Shown here: positions 9,180 to 23,047 of the stretch, in pieces
How positions within the stretch are numbered: the first letter of the stretch is position 1
Layout: each line of letters opens with the position of its first letter
Source: Brachypodium distachyon
Lineage: Eukaryota > Streptophyta > Magnoliopsida > Poales > Poaceae
Direction of reading: 5' to 3'
DNA length: 64,000 bases
Assembly: GCF_000005505.3 (NCBI RefSeq)
Contig: NC_016134.3
Coordinates: 39,866,150 to 39,930,149, forward strand
Program-made: the position numbers and the translations under genes
Notes under the pieces: model-generated
What the model saw: only the letters and a program-made list of their open reading frames with translations
Databases searched by the model: none
Told to the model about the DNA's origin: nothing

Positions 9180-12100
9180 TTTAGCGTTGAACAACAATTA
9201 TCTTACAATATATTCCTCCTTTTCTAAAAGAGTGGTGTGTTTCTTTCCATGCATAAAGACCAAAAAACTTCCCAACCTCTCAATTCTAGACAATTTTACC
9301 CCTGTCGAGACTAATTTCTCCGTCCTTTTCTTAACTGTGCACGTACCGTTTTTCCTACAGTTAAGTTACATATAGAAAAAGAATGACATCAATCCAATCA
9401 ATTGTAGTCAAAAAATAGTGATACGTATATCTATCATATTGAATTACCGCAAATATATTCATTTCCTAACAAAAGAGTGAATAATTTGGACTAGCGCCAC
9501 ATGGCAGCGCATGAGAGGCATGCATGGGTCGGTGGCGGATCCGGTAAATGGTCGCTGTCGACTCCATTATTTGTATCGGGGTTATTTGGAACGAAAGCGG
9601 TGCTAATTGGGATACCATGCCACTGTGCAATCAAATATCACTTTCCATCCCACGGAGAGAACAACCAGACGAGTTTTTCCTCTCTCTTTTTCTTGATTTT
9701 TCTTGAGTAGTGCTTATGTGATTTCCGGAAAAAAAATCTCACGAATTTTAAAGCGGAACAAAGACTCTGATTAGAGATCAAATCCTACCTAAGACCCATC
9801 TGGATACCCACAAAGCCCATAACCTTGACCCTGATACCCAGGCAGCTCAGCTTCTCTACCCCGCGAACCTAGTTCCCCACGTGCCACGTCTTCTTCTTCT
9901 TTCCCATGGAGACCTCTCTCCTCACGTCTCCATGGCTGCAGCGACAGTGCGTCGCGCTCTGCGGTCGTGTCTAGGTGATGCCACCGCTATGGGATTCTCC
10001 GGGCTCTCCACCTTCCTGTCATCACTGCGCTCTCCTTCGAATCTTCTCCTCTCGTGCCACCTACAGTTTCGGGCCTGTCGGCAGGCAGCAGCGTCCCTGA
10101 AAATCGATGGAGGCCTCCCGGGCGAGGTTTTTCTTAGTGGCAGGTGGCCACGACCACGGAGCAGCAGCGGCAGCAGACCTGCTCATCTCCCTCTCCTCGT
10201 ACTATCCAAGTATCCAACTCTGCTGACGACCCGTCTCGTACTATCCAAGTTGGACGGAGATGTGGCTTATGAGTGTGGACGAGAAGAGACTCAAGGGAGG
10301 ATCCTCATGGCCTCTGGATATGGGCTGAATCTAGGCTCGTTATTGGATCTGGACTTTGGATATGGGCTGGCATGTTGGCCGGAGTTGGAGACCCGTTGTT
10401 TGCCGGCCGACGGCACACGGCAGGGTCCGGCGTGACTTTCCCATGGGAGCATCGAGCGTTTCCAGCGTGCATGTAGTCCCCGTGACGCACGTACGTTGAT
10501 TTTGTAAAGCAAAACTGTCGCAACTAACCACGGTCAGGTTTTTTTAGGTCAGTTTTTTTTTCTCTCGAACGATATGGTATTGCTCACATCCCGATTACAC
10601 GAGAACACTGGGAAAAAAAAACGGAGCACAGGAAAAAGAGGAGAGGCCTACGATGAATTCGGCCCAAATAGAATGTTTTGGACCTCCCAATCAATTGCGC
10701 GCGGCCAGGTCTGAGAAATCACACGAAAGGAAAACCTGGAGCTTGTTCTAAAAGTAAAAAAATAACCTGGAGCAGAACCTAGGAATAGTGTGATCCTCTC
10801 GCACATAGGGTATCTTTGGGCGGTGGCCAAATTTTAACTTACTCCGTATTAAAATTTTGGTCATTGATCAAGATACTTGTTCCTTTTTTGATAAAAAATA
10901 ACTTTTTTGGTAAACCAATTTTTTTATCGAAATTGGTCAACTCATTCATAAGCCAATTTTACCAGTACCTTGAGAACCAATTTTTTGACATGGCAACTAT
11001 GCGCTCAAACAAAACAGCCCTGCCCAGGAAACTGATTGCTAAGTTTCAGCGTGGATGAGTCCCGCCTTGATTTCATTTTTCAGCAGGGTACAGGAACACA
11101 AAGTGCTGCTTGTGTGGATTATCACCTTTTTCGTTGTGGCTTCTAATTTCAGAGAACAATAAGAACAATACAAGTTTTACAATGGTTGTCGATTTTATGA
11201 ACCGTCAAACCCAGTTGATCCAACGGTAGGGAAATAAGAAGTAGTAGAAAGTACTAAAATAAAAGTACTGAAAAGTACGGGTGCGGCTTGCCTGTTTCCT
11301 TTCCGTACTCCCATCCGTGCTCCCGTCCGGTATCAACGGTTCAGATTTTCTTAGCCAGGCCGCCCCAACTTCATGTCGAAGGTTGTGGTGTCGCCGCATC
11401 TCCTGGAGATCTTAGGTGCGCTGTGTAGGTGCAGGGAGAAGCTGGATGTGGAGCAGAGTTAACGGAGTTTGTCTTCCCTGGCTGTGCCATGCCGCGGTGC
11501 ATGCTCTCTGCAAGTCAGCAGAGTTCATGCCGCCGCCGCCGCCGCCGCGATGGAGGGCGAATTCCCTCCCGGGCAATGCCGCAGACGCCGGCACGACGAG
11601 GCTGTCGTGTGCAAGCTCCTGAGCGCTTTGGTCGCCTGCCTGCCCAATCCATGGCGCTCTAAGATGGTCGATCCATGGCGCTAAGATGGTCGTGGAGTTC
11701 GTACTTATGCATGAATGCATCGAACAATTGATCGTAATTAAGAAAATAGAGATTGATGTCTGCGCTAGGATAAATCAGATGACAGGCGAGATCTATGATC
11801 CAACGACAAACCTCTTAGAATTATTATTTTTCCATAGCCATCAAACAATCAATTGTCGGTCCTACTACATCCTGATCGATTGCAAGTATGCAAGTTCAAA
11901 GGATTTGATATCTACTTCTATCTTCGTCAAGGAAATGTGAAACTTGTGCGTAATATGACCGGGACATGGACCAGCCCCCACGACCCTAATTTCCAACCTT
12001 AGTGTGAGTGGTGCAACCAATCGATGGGCTAGTCTTGACTGCGAGCGGATGATCCCACGAGGGGTTAAGCACCATGGTAAATTTGAGATCAGAAGAGGAG

Positions 12101-12715
12101 GAAGTTAAGGGAAAGTGAAGACGGGGAGGCGTGCGGGAGAAGAGAAGTTGGGGAAAAAATAAGGATGAGAGCAAATCAATATGAACCATTAGATGCGAGG
12201 TGCGCATGGATGAAAATAGAGAACAGGAATAGGCAAGCCATCTGAAAAATGCCGAATTAATTCCTGCGGGAGTACCGAGAAGTACTGAAAAGTACTCGCC
12301 AATCAATAATCTGTTTGTATGACAACTGAGAGGGGTGATCTTTTCGGGGAGAGAGAGGTGATGTGGGATCTGAAGAATGTAATGCACGTTTTATTCCATG
12401 AAGAGCATTCTTTTTTTGTTTGAAGTATTGTGAAGAGCATCCGGAGGTGAACAAAAGGAAGACCGAGATGGTGACGGCCTAGGCTGTAAAAAAAAGAGAC
12501 GGTGACGGCCCTGAAGACTGATAGTGTGCTACCCTCGAGATAAAAATAGAATTCGGGAAGCCCGTCAAAGCATGAACTCAGTTACTACACCTGAACCGCG
12601 TTCATTATATTTTTTCTCGATGTATACATTAAAATCATCGATCGCCTAAACTTCCATTTGGCACACCAATATACATTCAGATGAAAATTTCCTCGCTGAC
12701 GTACAACTCATATTT
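9180..12715. other. Gene-poor region with unclassified ORFs and repeats
   Basis: An open frame at 9881-10435 (+) starts at an ATG after a C/T-rich leader, but its translation shows no domain and its second half is repetitive (GYGLNLGSL and DFGYGLACW), so I do not call it a gene. Bases 11520-11560 hold a short (CCG)n run inside a small GC-rich island. The phrase AAGTACTGAAAAGTAC occurs at about 11268 and 12281 and may mark a decayed element between them. A leader-like stretch with ACCATGGTGC at about 12075 (-) gives only a 30-codon frame. Confidence 0.5.
10425..10530 (+). repeat. Dispersed repeat copy 2, unknown class
   Basis: Partner of 3225-3345. It begins near GGCGTGACTTTCCCATGGGA and ends at TGTCGCAACTAAC, with the same block order. 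No TIRs, poly(A) or coding capacity were recognised, so the class is open. Confidence 0.6.
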
Positions 12716-12717
12716 TC

Positions 12718-12975
12718 TAGGAACACAGTACAAACGCAGACGCTCACAACATTTGCGTATAATCATTACTACGAACGCACACGCACATCCTATCCTTATG
12801 AGCACATCCGAAATACTGAGCCAGCGGATATTGACATATTGACGAAGTCACCACAGACGTCTCGCTGTTGATGGATACTCACCTACCACTGAAAGAATAC
12901 CGCCGGGTTAAATCTTGAAATAAATCCAAGTAAATGTAAGCACCCAGGTTCAAGTTTTCGCCGTAAGAAACCAAA
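12718..12975 (-). mobile_element. SINE-like retroposon, minus orientation
   Basis: Read on the minus strand it runs TTGAACCTGGGTGCTTACAT (a decayed B-box region), GGATTTATTTCAAGATTT, CTTTCAGTGGTAGGTGAG, GGTGACTTCGTCAATAT, GGCTCAGTATTTCGGA, TGCTCATAAGGATAGG and GTGTGCGTTCGTA, ending near GCGTTTGTACTGTG. This order matches a common Triticeae/Brachypodium SINE-type repeat from memory. The tRNA-like head is poorly preserved. Confidence 0.6.
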
Positions 12976-13372
12976 CCATCTGATCTGGACTCAATTAACC
13001 CAACGGAAAAAAAAATCACCCAATGAGAAAAACCTTGGGACACACAGTACGTACACACACAAGTTGCGATGGGTTACCTTCCAAATCGTCGTCGTATCTA
13101 AGAGAAGTGCGCATAAAGAACTTGCTAAAAACCTGCACTGGAAGCAGAAGTAACGGCTTAACCATGCGTGCATGCACCGTTCGCTTTCAATAGCCGGCTG
13201 CATGTAAATTCAACCAGATCATGGGCCTGTTTTCATCAAGCAAAACACCAGCAAAGACAAGGCACGACAGCATATACAGATATACTCATTAACTAAACAT
13301 ACGGAGTACAATCGCACACAGCTGCAGGCGCCAAAGCCAGCAAAACTTGTCGCACATGCACAGTATTAAGTA

Positions 13373-13594
13373 CTCTCTCTGTTGCAGAATATAATGTGTA
13401 TAGATTTTTCTAGAAAATTCCATAATACACCTCATTTTCTCTTGGTACCCGCATCCGGCCAATAACTACTCACATCCATTTAGTATTAACCTAATATGAG
13501 TGGTTAGGCACTAGAAACGAGAGTTGTCTTGGTCCAAGTGCACAAATTTAGAGAAATTTTATGATACCTGGTACTCCATAAAAGACTGTGGGAG
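13373..13594. mobile_element. Stowaway-like MITE, degenerate
   Basis: The left end after TA reads CTCTCTCTGTTGCAGAATAT, close to the Stowaway consensus CTCCCTCCGTTCC. The right end, GACTGTGGGAG followed by TA, is a weaker inverted match. The interior wording ATAATGTGTATAGATTTTTC is typical of grass Stowaway copies. The right boundary is uncertain. Confidence 0.45.
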
Positions 13595-13737
13595 TACTAG
13601 ACAAATCTGGCCATCCATTTGTAGGGATAATTTGGTCTTTTTATTTAGACAAAGCACTTCCTAATTTTCACTTCGGTCACCTCCCCTTCCGTCGGAGCAA
13701 CTCTTGGCGCTTGTTGTGGCCGGTATAAGGATCACAA

Positions 13738-16700
13738 TGAAGGGGCGCGTAGAGATAAACAAAACTTTTCCTACGCGAACTCCCAAGATCTAGCCGAGGT
13801 AGAAGGCCACAAGGATTACCACTAGACGCGCAGTTGCGGATTATCGATGCAGCGCCTTGATGCAGTGCAGTCCCTCGATCCGATTCAGCCGATCCAATCC
13901 CGCGATCGTCGAAGTGCTGAATGTACAGCACCTCTGCCGGTATCCACACGTGCGAGGAGGAGCTCCGGCGGCGGACTGCTAGGTCCGGTGCGACGGTTGG
14001 ACTGAATGGGGCTAGAGATCTCAACGCATGAGAGTGGCGAACCGTGCCCCTTGGGCATCCCACGCCCCTGCTTATATACCGAGTGGAAGTGGGCTCCAGC
14101 ACTTGTGGCCCATCCACTCTGCGAGTCCAACTCGCATTGTCAGTCCATTTCCGGTTCGGGTCCAACCCGACCAAATACTTGCTCCCGCTTTTAAGTGTGT
14201 GACCCCGTAGGCTCATGGCGACTTGGACACGATTGGAGTCCGACTCTCAATCGATCAATCGGTAGCGGCTCCTAGCAGAACGTGCCGACTCCCAATTACC
14301 ATCGAGTCATGACGACGTACCTTCCAATGTGACATACGTCTTAGTCCTTTTTGCCTCACAATATACCTTGTTGAACTATAGGCGATTAATCGTCATCCCT
14401 TTAATAGTTCAACTCACTTCTCGATCCGTGATATACGATTCATCCGACTAACTCTTAGTCGATCGACCCGGTTAACAGTTAACCGAGTCGCGCATGGCCA
14501 TGCTTCCCGAATCATATCACTCAAGAGGGCCCAGAGAATATCTCTCCAGTCGGAGGGGCAAAATCCCATCTTGGTTATCCACATCACACAGCTTGATTCT
14601 CAGTCAACCCGAACTCTGCCTTTATAACTGCCCTGTTACGGAACAACGTTTGACAGAACCTAAGTTGGTGATCCACAACTCGGATTGTGCGATAACCTCA
14701 GGTCTAAGGATTACATTGATTGAGTGAAGCGATCCCCCCCCCCTTCACCAAGGGTTCGATCTCTGTGCTTACCGTGCTAGTCCCTGAATCGACTCACTAG
14801 CACACATAGTTTCATGATGAGATATACAGAAACAAAGGTCAAAGTACTTTATTACATCGCATCATCCAGAATTTAATAGTACTTACAACCTCGCATGACC
14901 TCTGGGGCCATCATAAAACAAATACTGTTTCAACATCATAAAACAATATTTCAAAATACTGCAGCGGAAAAGGGTAGAACATAAGGGCCACGCTACTCCA
15001 AGGTGAGAGCATGTTGGAATGTAAGCACATGACCCATGACAAAACGACGAACCTCACTCATCGTCGGATCCACCTGCATTGTTACTTGCAGCCACTACGT
15101 GGTCAATACATTTGAATGTATTGGCAAGCTCACTAGAGTTATAAAGGTCCTACCAAGTACATGCATAGTTTGGCTAGGTGGGGTTTGGCTATTTTGCATA
15201 AAAGCATCATTATTCAAATCCTATCATTTTTAGACAAAATAGTTTTGAATTCTATTGGACACGGGGTAGAAACACCCATGCTCCTATTAACCTAGGCACA
15301 TTGAGTAGAACATCAATGCTCCTACCCAGTTCAAACCATTCATTTTATTAGGAAATTTGAATGAGTGAGACTTTCCTTACAACTTCATTATCTAGTTGCT
15401 CATAATTGTCCGTAACCGGGGACACGGCTAAGTACTTAGTTTGACACTCTCGAGAGGTGGTACACTTTACCCACAAGAAATCGACGTGTTAATCCCTTGC
15501 TGTCCTCAGGGTAGAGTAGCAACGGCATCGATTACATGAATTTTCAGAACATATTCCCCCAAACCACCTGAGGGACGCGTTCCAACCTACACTGCTACAT
15601 ACCGATGTCACCTCGGATCCAGGTTCATATTCCTTACATCCATCCTGGCAGAGCCCATAATACCATGTGGTTGTACTGGAAGCTACTAAACAGGAAACTA
15701 GTCCAGTCTCTGGTTACCCCGGGTGGCATCCCACATTGTGACGCAGGCGCTCCCCGAATCGCACGGGGAGGCGACCATGGACGCTCCCGAATCACACGGA
15801 GAGACGACTCAGCGGGCCCCATAGAAATGGACCTAACGTCACGACATCCGAAAACTCAAAGCAGCCCACCCAGGACGGTTCATTGAATTACTTGTTTTGC
15901 CATACACTAGGAAAACTATATTTGTAATTCAATAGTATCACATTGTAATAATACCACCCTCGTATATTATCATAGCATAGCATTTTACTACTACGATGGC
16001 AATTGGTGGTGAAGTCATGGCAAAGGTATCCTATACTACTAGGATAGATCATAGCTAGCATAGATACAATAATAATCCTGACAATGCAACTAATAAAATC
16101 TAGTGCATAATAAGATAATAGGGTAGATGATCAAAGTGTACTTGCCTTGATAGTAGTTGGATTTCAAACACTCGTCACAATCGCAAGGTTCGCTCTCCGA
16201 GAATACTATACAAACAACAAACATATACACACACATAAACACACAATTCAAACATGACAAAAAAATATGTATGCCATGATGTGATGCAAAACATGTGACA
16301 TGAGTGGGTTGGTTTTATTTGGGTGATCTACTGGTCCAAGGCGTTGATAATTAAGCACATGCAATTAGGGTTTTTAAATAAATTGCAATGGCTAGGGTTT
16401 AAACTCTAAAATGAGGTTTTATTGGCATCAGCCAGATAGATTAGTTCAAAATATTTGTCCCTCTGTCCCATTGGACAGAGGACAATAAAAAAAAATTTGG
16501 GCACTTGTTTCATTCAAAAAGGACTTCTAGATAATTAGTTATGATTTAAAAGGCATAAAACACTAATCTGTAATTTGAATGTGATTCAATTATTCAAATT
16601 TGAAATTGGACAGTGCCAAAAGATTCTAAATTTCCTAAGGATTCCAAAAAGGTGTGGATCACTAAATTTGGCCAAACAGATTTAAAGTTATGATCATTTG

Positions 16701-18230
16701 AAGTTACAGGGGCCTATCTGCAAAAGTGCCTTTTATTAATTCCGGGGGATTAAAATTACATTTTTATTTTATAAAAACCGGGTGCCACGTGGCGCATTAT
16801 TATTGGACGGTACCGGTTCGGTTTATAAATGTTCTAATCCTAGCCATCGATCTAGATCGGACGGACGAGGGGAGTTCTAGGGTTTACCGGGTGGCGCGGG
16901 CTGCCGGAGTCGGAGGAGACGGCGGCGCGGGCACGGGCGCGGCGGCGCGGGGGCGCTCCGGCAACGTGGGCGCGACGGGGAAGACACGGGGAGGCGCGGC
17001 GCGGCACGGCGGAGACGGGGGTGCGGTCGGCGGCGCTCGGGGACGGCGCGGTCAGCGCCTAGGACGAAGACGGGCGGCGGCGCGGGCGCGGCTCCGGCGA
17101 CGGATTCCGGCGGCCTGGCGGCGTGCGAGCGAGGGAAAACCGGGGGGAAAAGAAGAGGGGCTCGCGGGGGTTATATAGACGAGCTCGGGCGTGAAAAAGG
17201 AAGGCCGGAGGAGCGGATTGCGGCGGCGGGCGCGCGGGGACGGCGACCGAAATTCGCGCGCGTGACCGGCGGCGCTTTCCTTCGGGGAAGACGCAGCTGA
17301 CAGGTGGACCCCACCTGTCAGCGACTGCGGGCGCGCGCGCGCGGACCGAGCGGTCTGGGCCGGTCGGGCGCGGTTGGACTGGGCCGGTTCGGCCCGTTTT
17401 GGCCGGGCCGGTCCGGTTTACCTTTTTTTTTTCTTTTAGGCCTTTTCTTTTTCTGTTTTCCCATTTCTTTGATATCTTTTGTGTTTGAACTCCAAATTGG
17501 TCCAAACAAATTCCAGAAAATTTGTAAAATCATGTTCTACCAAGATACAACTTTTAGAAGTAGTTTCTCTTCAAAATAAAATATGTAAAAATACATTTGC
17601 TCTGTAAATGCCTTTAGGGCCATATATCTGTTTAAATAAAATACTTTTTTTCAACTCCAAACAATTATCCAAAAATTATGGGATAGCTCATATGTGCACT
17701 AAACCCCTTTTATATATAAACTTTAATGGTTTGAAGATCCAAAGCTCAAATGGGTGTAAACCCTAGGGTTTAAAATGAAATAAAAAATCTTTCCAAAGCC
17801 TTTTGAGATTCAAAATTTGAATTCAAATATGCAATTGTGGCATGATGTTTATGAATGCAATGCTCATGTAAAGGTTTGAAATTTTGGGATGTTACATTGA
17901 GACATGCAAATGACGACCTACTCGTTGTATCTCAATATGGGTCAGTCCGACTCGCTAGCCGAGTCCGTGTAAGCTGGAATGACATCACCATGCCCATGAC
18001 AAGTGGAACCGAGTCATCAGCCAACTTTCACATTAGTTTAGATTATGTGTCCAGCACAACCTCAATGACTAAGGACAATTTAGTATGAACAACATGAATA
18101 CATAGCTCCACAATCAAATCACATATTCAATGATACATATCAGATGTTCAAACAAGGACAACTTAATAATCTTTATGAATACATTGGGAATTACATCATA
18201 CGTGATTGCCTCTAGGGCATATTCCCAACA
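13738..18230 (-). mobile_element. Solo LTR of a long LTR retrotransposon (probably Copia), split by a nested insertion
   Basis: Read on the minus strand it begins TGTTGGGAATATGCCC (ending at 18230) and finishes GCGCCCCTTCA at 13738, with canonical TG...CA ends. Identical 5-mers CACAA flank it (13733-13737 and 18231-18235). Without the nested element and its extra TSD the LTR is about 1.3 kb. A TATA box (GGTATATAAGC, minus strand, about 14080) is followed by GC-rich leader-like sequence, as expected of a U3-R-U5. No primer-binding site, gag-pol or second LTR is present between the target duplications, so this is a recombination-derived solo LTR. Copia is inferred from the similarity of its start to Angela/WIS/BARE LTRs. 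Confidence 0.85.
14725..17896 (-). mobile_element. Nested LTR-type element, 3.2 kb, inside the solo LTR
   Basis: On the minus strand it starts TGTAACATCCCAAAATTTC and ends GGATCGCTTCA. It is flanked by TTGAG on both sides (14720-14724 and 17897-17901). Removing it restores a continuous outer LTR. The interior has an AT-rich part (17400-17880), a TATA-like GTCTATATAAC near 17170 (minus) and a GC-rich leader (16850-17350). There is no gag, protease or polymerase reading frame and no internal repeat of the ends. It is most simply a long solo LTR of a Gypsy-type family with TGTAACATCCC ends. A non-autonomous LTR element is the alternative. Confidence 0.75.
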
Positions 18231-18235
18231 CACAA

Positions 18236-19108
18236 ATATTTCAAGAATCTAATTTAATCTAACTCGTTCCACCGTGTAATCAATCGATTAGGCATGATCA
18301 GAGTCTCTTTGCAACTGATGCATCCGTGGCTGCTATCTCTGAAACCATGGTTGCAGGTACTAGGTGTGTGATTGCCTCCTCATGGCGGCCGCCAGTCACC
18401 GTGATCATCTCAAGGGAGCGGCCCGAGGAAACTATCTAAGACTCTAATTACATGTTAAGCGCAAAGAAATCTCTCTTCTATACGAATCTCTTTTCATACA
18501 TCACATCTGTATCAAGCAATAATTGGGCATCCTTTCAATTCATCATCATCTAGAATCAATCTCGATTGTTTTTTCTAACAGAATGGATCGTTTTGGATTG
18601 TTAATTTGAGGAAGGATCAAGCATGCAAATGATTAACCGTCTGTTAATGGGAAGAACTCGAGAAAAGAATAAAAATTGAAGTGGGGAAAACAAAAAACAA
18701 CTTCAATCACCGATGTGAGATCATTAGTTCCCGGCAATAGGTTCTAAACAAATCGGGCAAGTCTTTACTTTCCATACTTGCATAGCTAACGGCAGATTTG
18801 GTCCATGTATTCCACTACGTAATGGTCTAATGTTGCATGATTACGATTATACCCCTCAAAACTTGGTACTCCACAATTTTCGTTGGTGGTACTCCCTGAT
18901 TTTGCAGAGGGAGTACAAATTTATCACACCCATTAGATTGGGAGTAATTGATGGACCACATTAATTTAAGGGTACTGTAAAAGAACTCCAAATTTATATG
19001 AGACGTATTTTGGAATGTATGAAGTACCCGATAACCATATACACACACAGGGAAAAACCCAAACCTCTTGTTTTCGAAGTACGCTGATGATCCCTTCCTC
19101 CTGCGCCT
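18236..19108. other. Intergenic and promoter-proximal DNA of the carboxypeptidase gene
   Basis: No exon seen. Short pieces such as GGTACTCCCTGATTTTGCAG near 18887 look like decayed MITE ends. Confidence 0.5.
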
Positions 19109-19119
19109 ATATATATAAA
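19109..19119 (+). promoter_or_regulatory. TATA box of the serine carboxypeptidase-like gene
   Basis: TATATATATAAAC lies about 55-65 bp before the ATG at 19174. This leaves room for a short leader of about 25-35 nt. Confidence 0.65.
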
Positions 19120-19131
19120 CTCCGTCAATGA

Positions 19132-21382
<2,251 letters not shown>

Positions 21383-22195
21383 TAGCGGTGATTCATGATG
21401 GGTACAATAAATTCCATCCATCAGAAGTCGATCTTCGTTAGCGCCCAACTTGATAACAAGTAATATGGCGGCGATGGAGTCGCCACCTAGTAGAGGAGTG
21501 GGTTAATGTTTTAGCAAGCCTGTCTTTTAGTTCTGTTAACGTTTTTGCTTCCAAGATTTATTTGCTTCATTTTGGTTTGTGGTGATATTAGTTATATATG
21601 CAGAACTAAAGTTCAGATCATCTGCCATGTTGGTGTGTAACTGAGACGAACTTATCATGCGTGAATTAAATTTCCATGTGGAATTGACCAATTGGTTGTT
21701 TGCACTGATATATATATAGCGTGTATTATACTACCGATACACGGATTAAATTTTGGATAGCAAGCTACGTTTTTCTCCGTTTATAACTCATTCTTGAAAA
21801 TATATAGAATGTAGATTATTATGACTAGAAAGGAGCATACTGCTTAATACTCTCGTTGCTCAGAAAGAAAAACAAGGAAAAATAAAGTTGAGAGACGTAA
21901 TATATTGATCGTCTAATAGAATATGTTATGTTTGGTATTATAAAAGTAATGTTCATTTAGCACTAATTGTAACATTTTTTTACCAAACTAACTGTAACAT
22001 CTTGGGCATATCCTCTCACTAATCTTGACCATTAAATATAAGATATAAAGAACCATTTTTTTACATAAAGTGGATAAATGTGTTACTTCCCCTCCGATAC
22101 CCTTCATTATGCTTTTAATACTCCCTCTTATTCATAATAAGTGTCTCAGGCTAATCCATGTTAAATCACCAAACTATAGCGGGATGTCAAATTCA
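21383..22195. other. 3' flank of the carboxypeptidase gene and decayed MITE sequence
   Basis: No gene. A Stowaway-like fragment, TACTCCCTCTTATTCATAA, occurs near 22121 just before the intact nested pair. Confidence 0.5.
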
Positions 22196-22197
22196 TA

Positions 22198-22437
22198 CTC
22201 CCTCCGTCTAATATTAAGTGCTGAAATATTACATGTATCTAAACGTATTTTAGTATATTTCTCCGTCCAACAAAGGATGTTTTAACTTTAATTAAATTTG
22301 AATGCATCTATACATTAAGTCATGTCTAGATACATCCAAATTTTGACAAACTTGAGACATCTTTTGTTGGACGGAGGGAATATATAGATATGTTCATTTT
22401 TAGGTAAATTTGAATCACTCATATAAAACGGAGGGAT
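22198..22437. mobile_element. Stowaway MITE interrupted by a second Stowaway
   Basis: The outer element begins CTCCCTCCGTCTAATATT after TA and ends ATAAAACGGAGGGAT. Its two halves match the uninterrupted copy at 50496-50608 (TTAAGTGCTGAAATATTACA; GTATTTTAGTATA; TTTTTAGGTAAATTTGA). Confidence 0.8.
22258..22380. mobile_element. Inner Stowaway MITE (nested)
   Basis: Ends TTTCTCCGTCCAACAAAGGA and CTTTTGTTGGACGGAGGGAA are inverted copies of each other and are flanked by TA. The body (GCATC...TACATTAAGTCATGTCTAGA) matches the separate copy at 28937-29060. Confidence 0.85.
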
Positions 22438-22439
22438 TA

Positions 22440-23047
22440 CTAGGTTTGATTCCACCTGTCTTTATAACTTAACCAATTTTGAGTGGGTTTGATTCCATCT
22501 GTCTTCCTCTGCATCGATGCCTTAACGGAATACACGCGTCCTGCCAAATCCATGATTCCAGTTGGCCTCGATTGGATCATCACATGGGATCGTTACTTGT
22601 ATATATACTCCATGAGTACTCAGCGATGGAACATCACAGTAGCCTAAACCGGAATCGTCGAGGAGAAAAGAATTAATGTGCAGCATCGGTACACGAAGTA
22701 CATCGGATCTATCAATGGATTCTTTTCGTAGGGACGCCCTCGATCAAATGAAAAGGAATACAGTACATATTCACTTAGCTTAAAATTGAATGCAGGTCAA
22801 AGGTTTGACCAAAACTGATCCAGCAACCACTCTCTCACAAACACTCAAAGAACACCGTGACTGAACACGTAAGCCCCTGAATCAACACCACGCACCCACA
22901 ATATACGGCAATCACTTTTATTTCAACCCAGAGAAACAATAAAAACCAAAAGGAAAATTATATCAGTGTTCAAACAATGAAAACTAGCTCGATCCTACCA
23001 CTACTTTCTTCCTTCCCGGGACAAATCATCAATCCAACCGAGATCGA
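22440..23047. other. Intergenic and 3' flank of the AIR12-like gene
   Basis: No exon seen. GATTCCA(C/T)CTGTCTT repeats at 22448 and 22490. The last 100 bp before 23048 is probably 3' UTR of the minus-strand gene. Confidence 0.5.

Noticed and set aside
9881..10435. 184-codon plus-strand frame
   Set aside because: No recognisable domain, repetitive second half, no supporting introns or neighbours; left as intergenic.
11416..11720. Small GC-rich frames containing an Ala run
   Set aside because: The Ala run comes from a CCG repeat and both strands are open; no family resemblance.
16726..17178. 150-codon Gly/Arg/Ala-rich frame
   Set aside because: Lies in the GC-rich leader part of the nested LTR; composition artefact.
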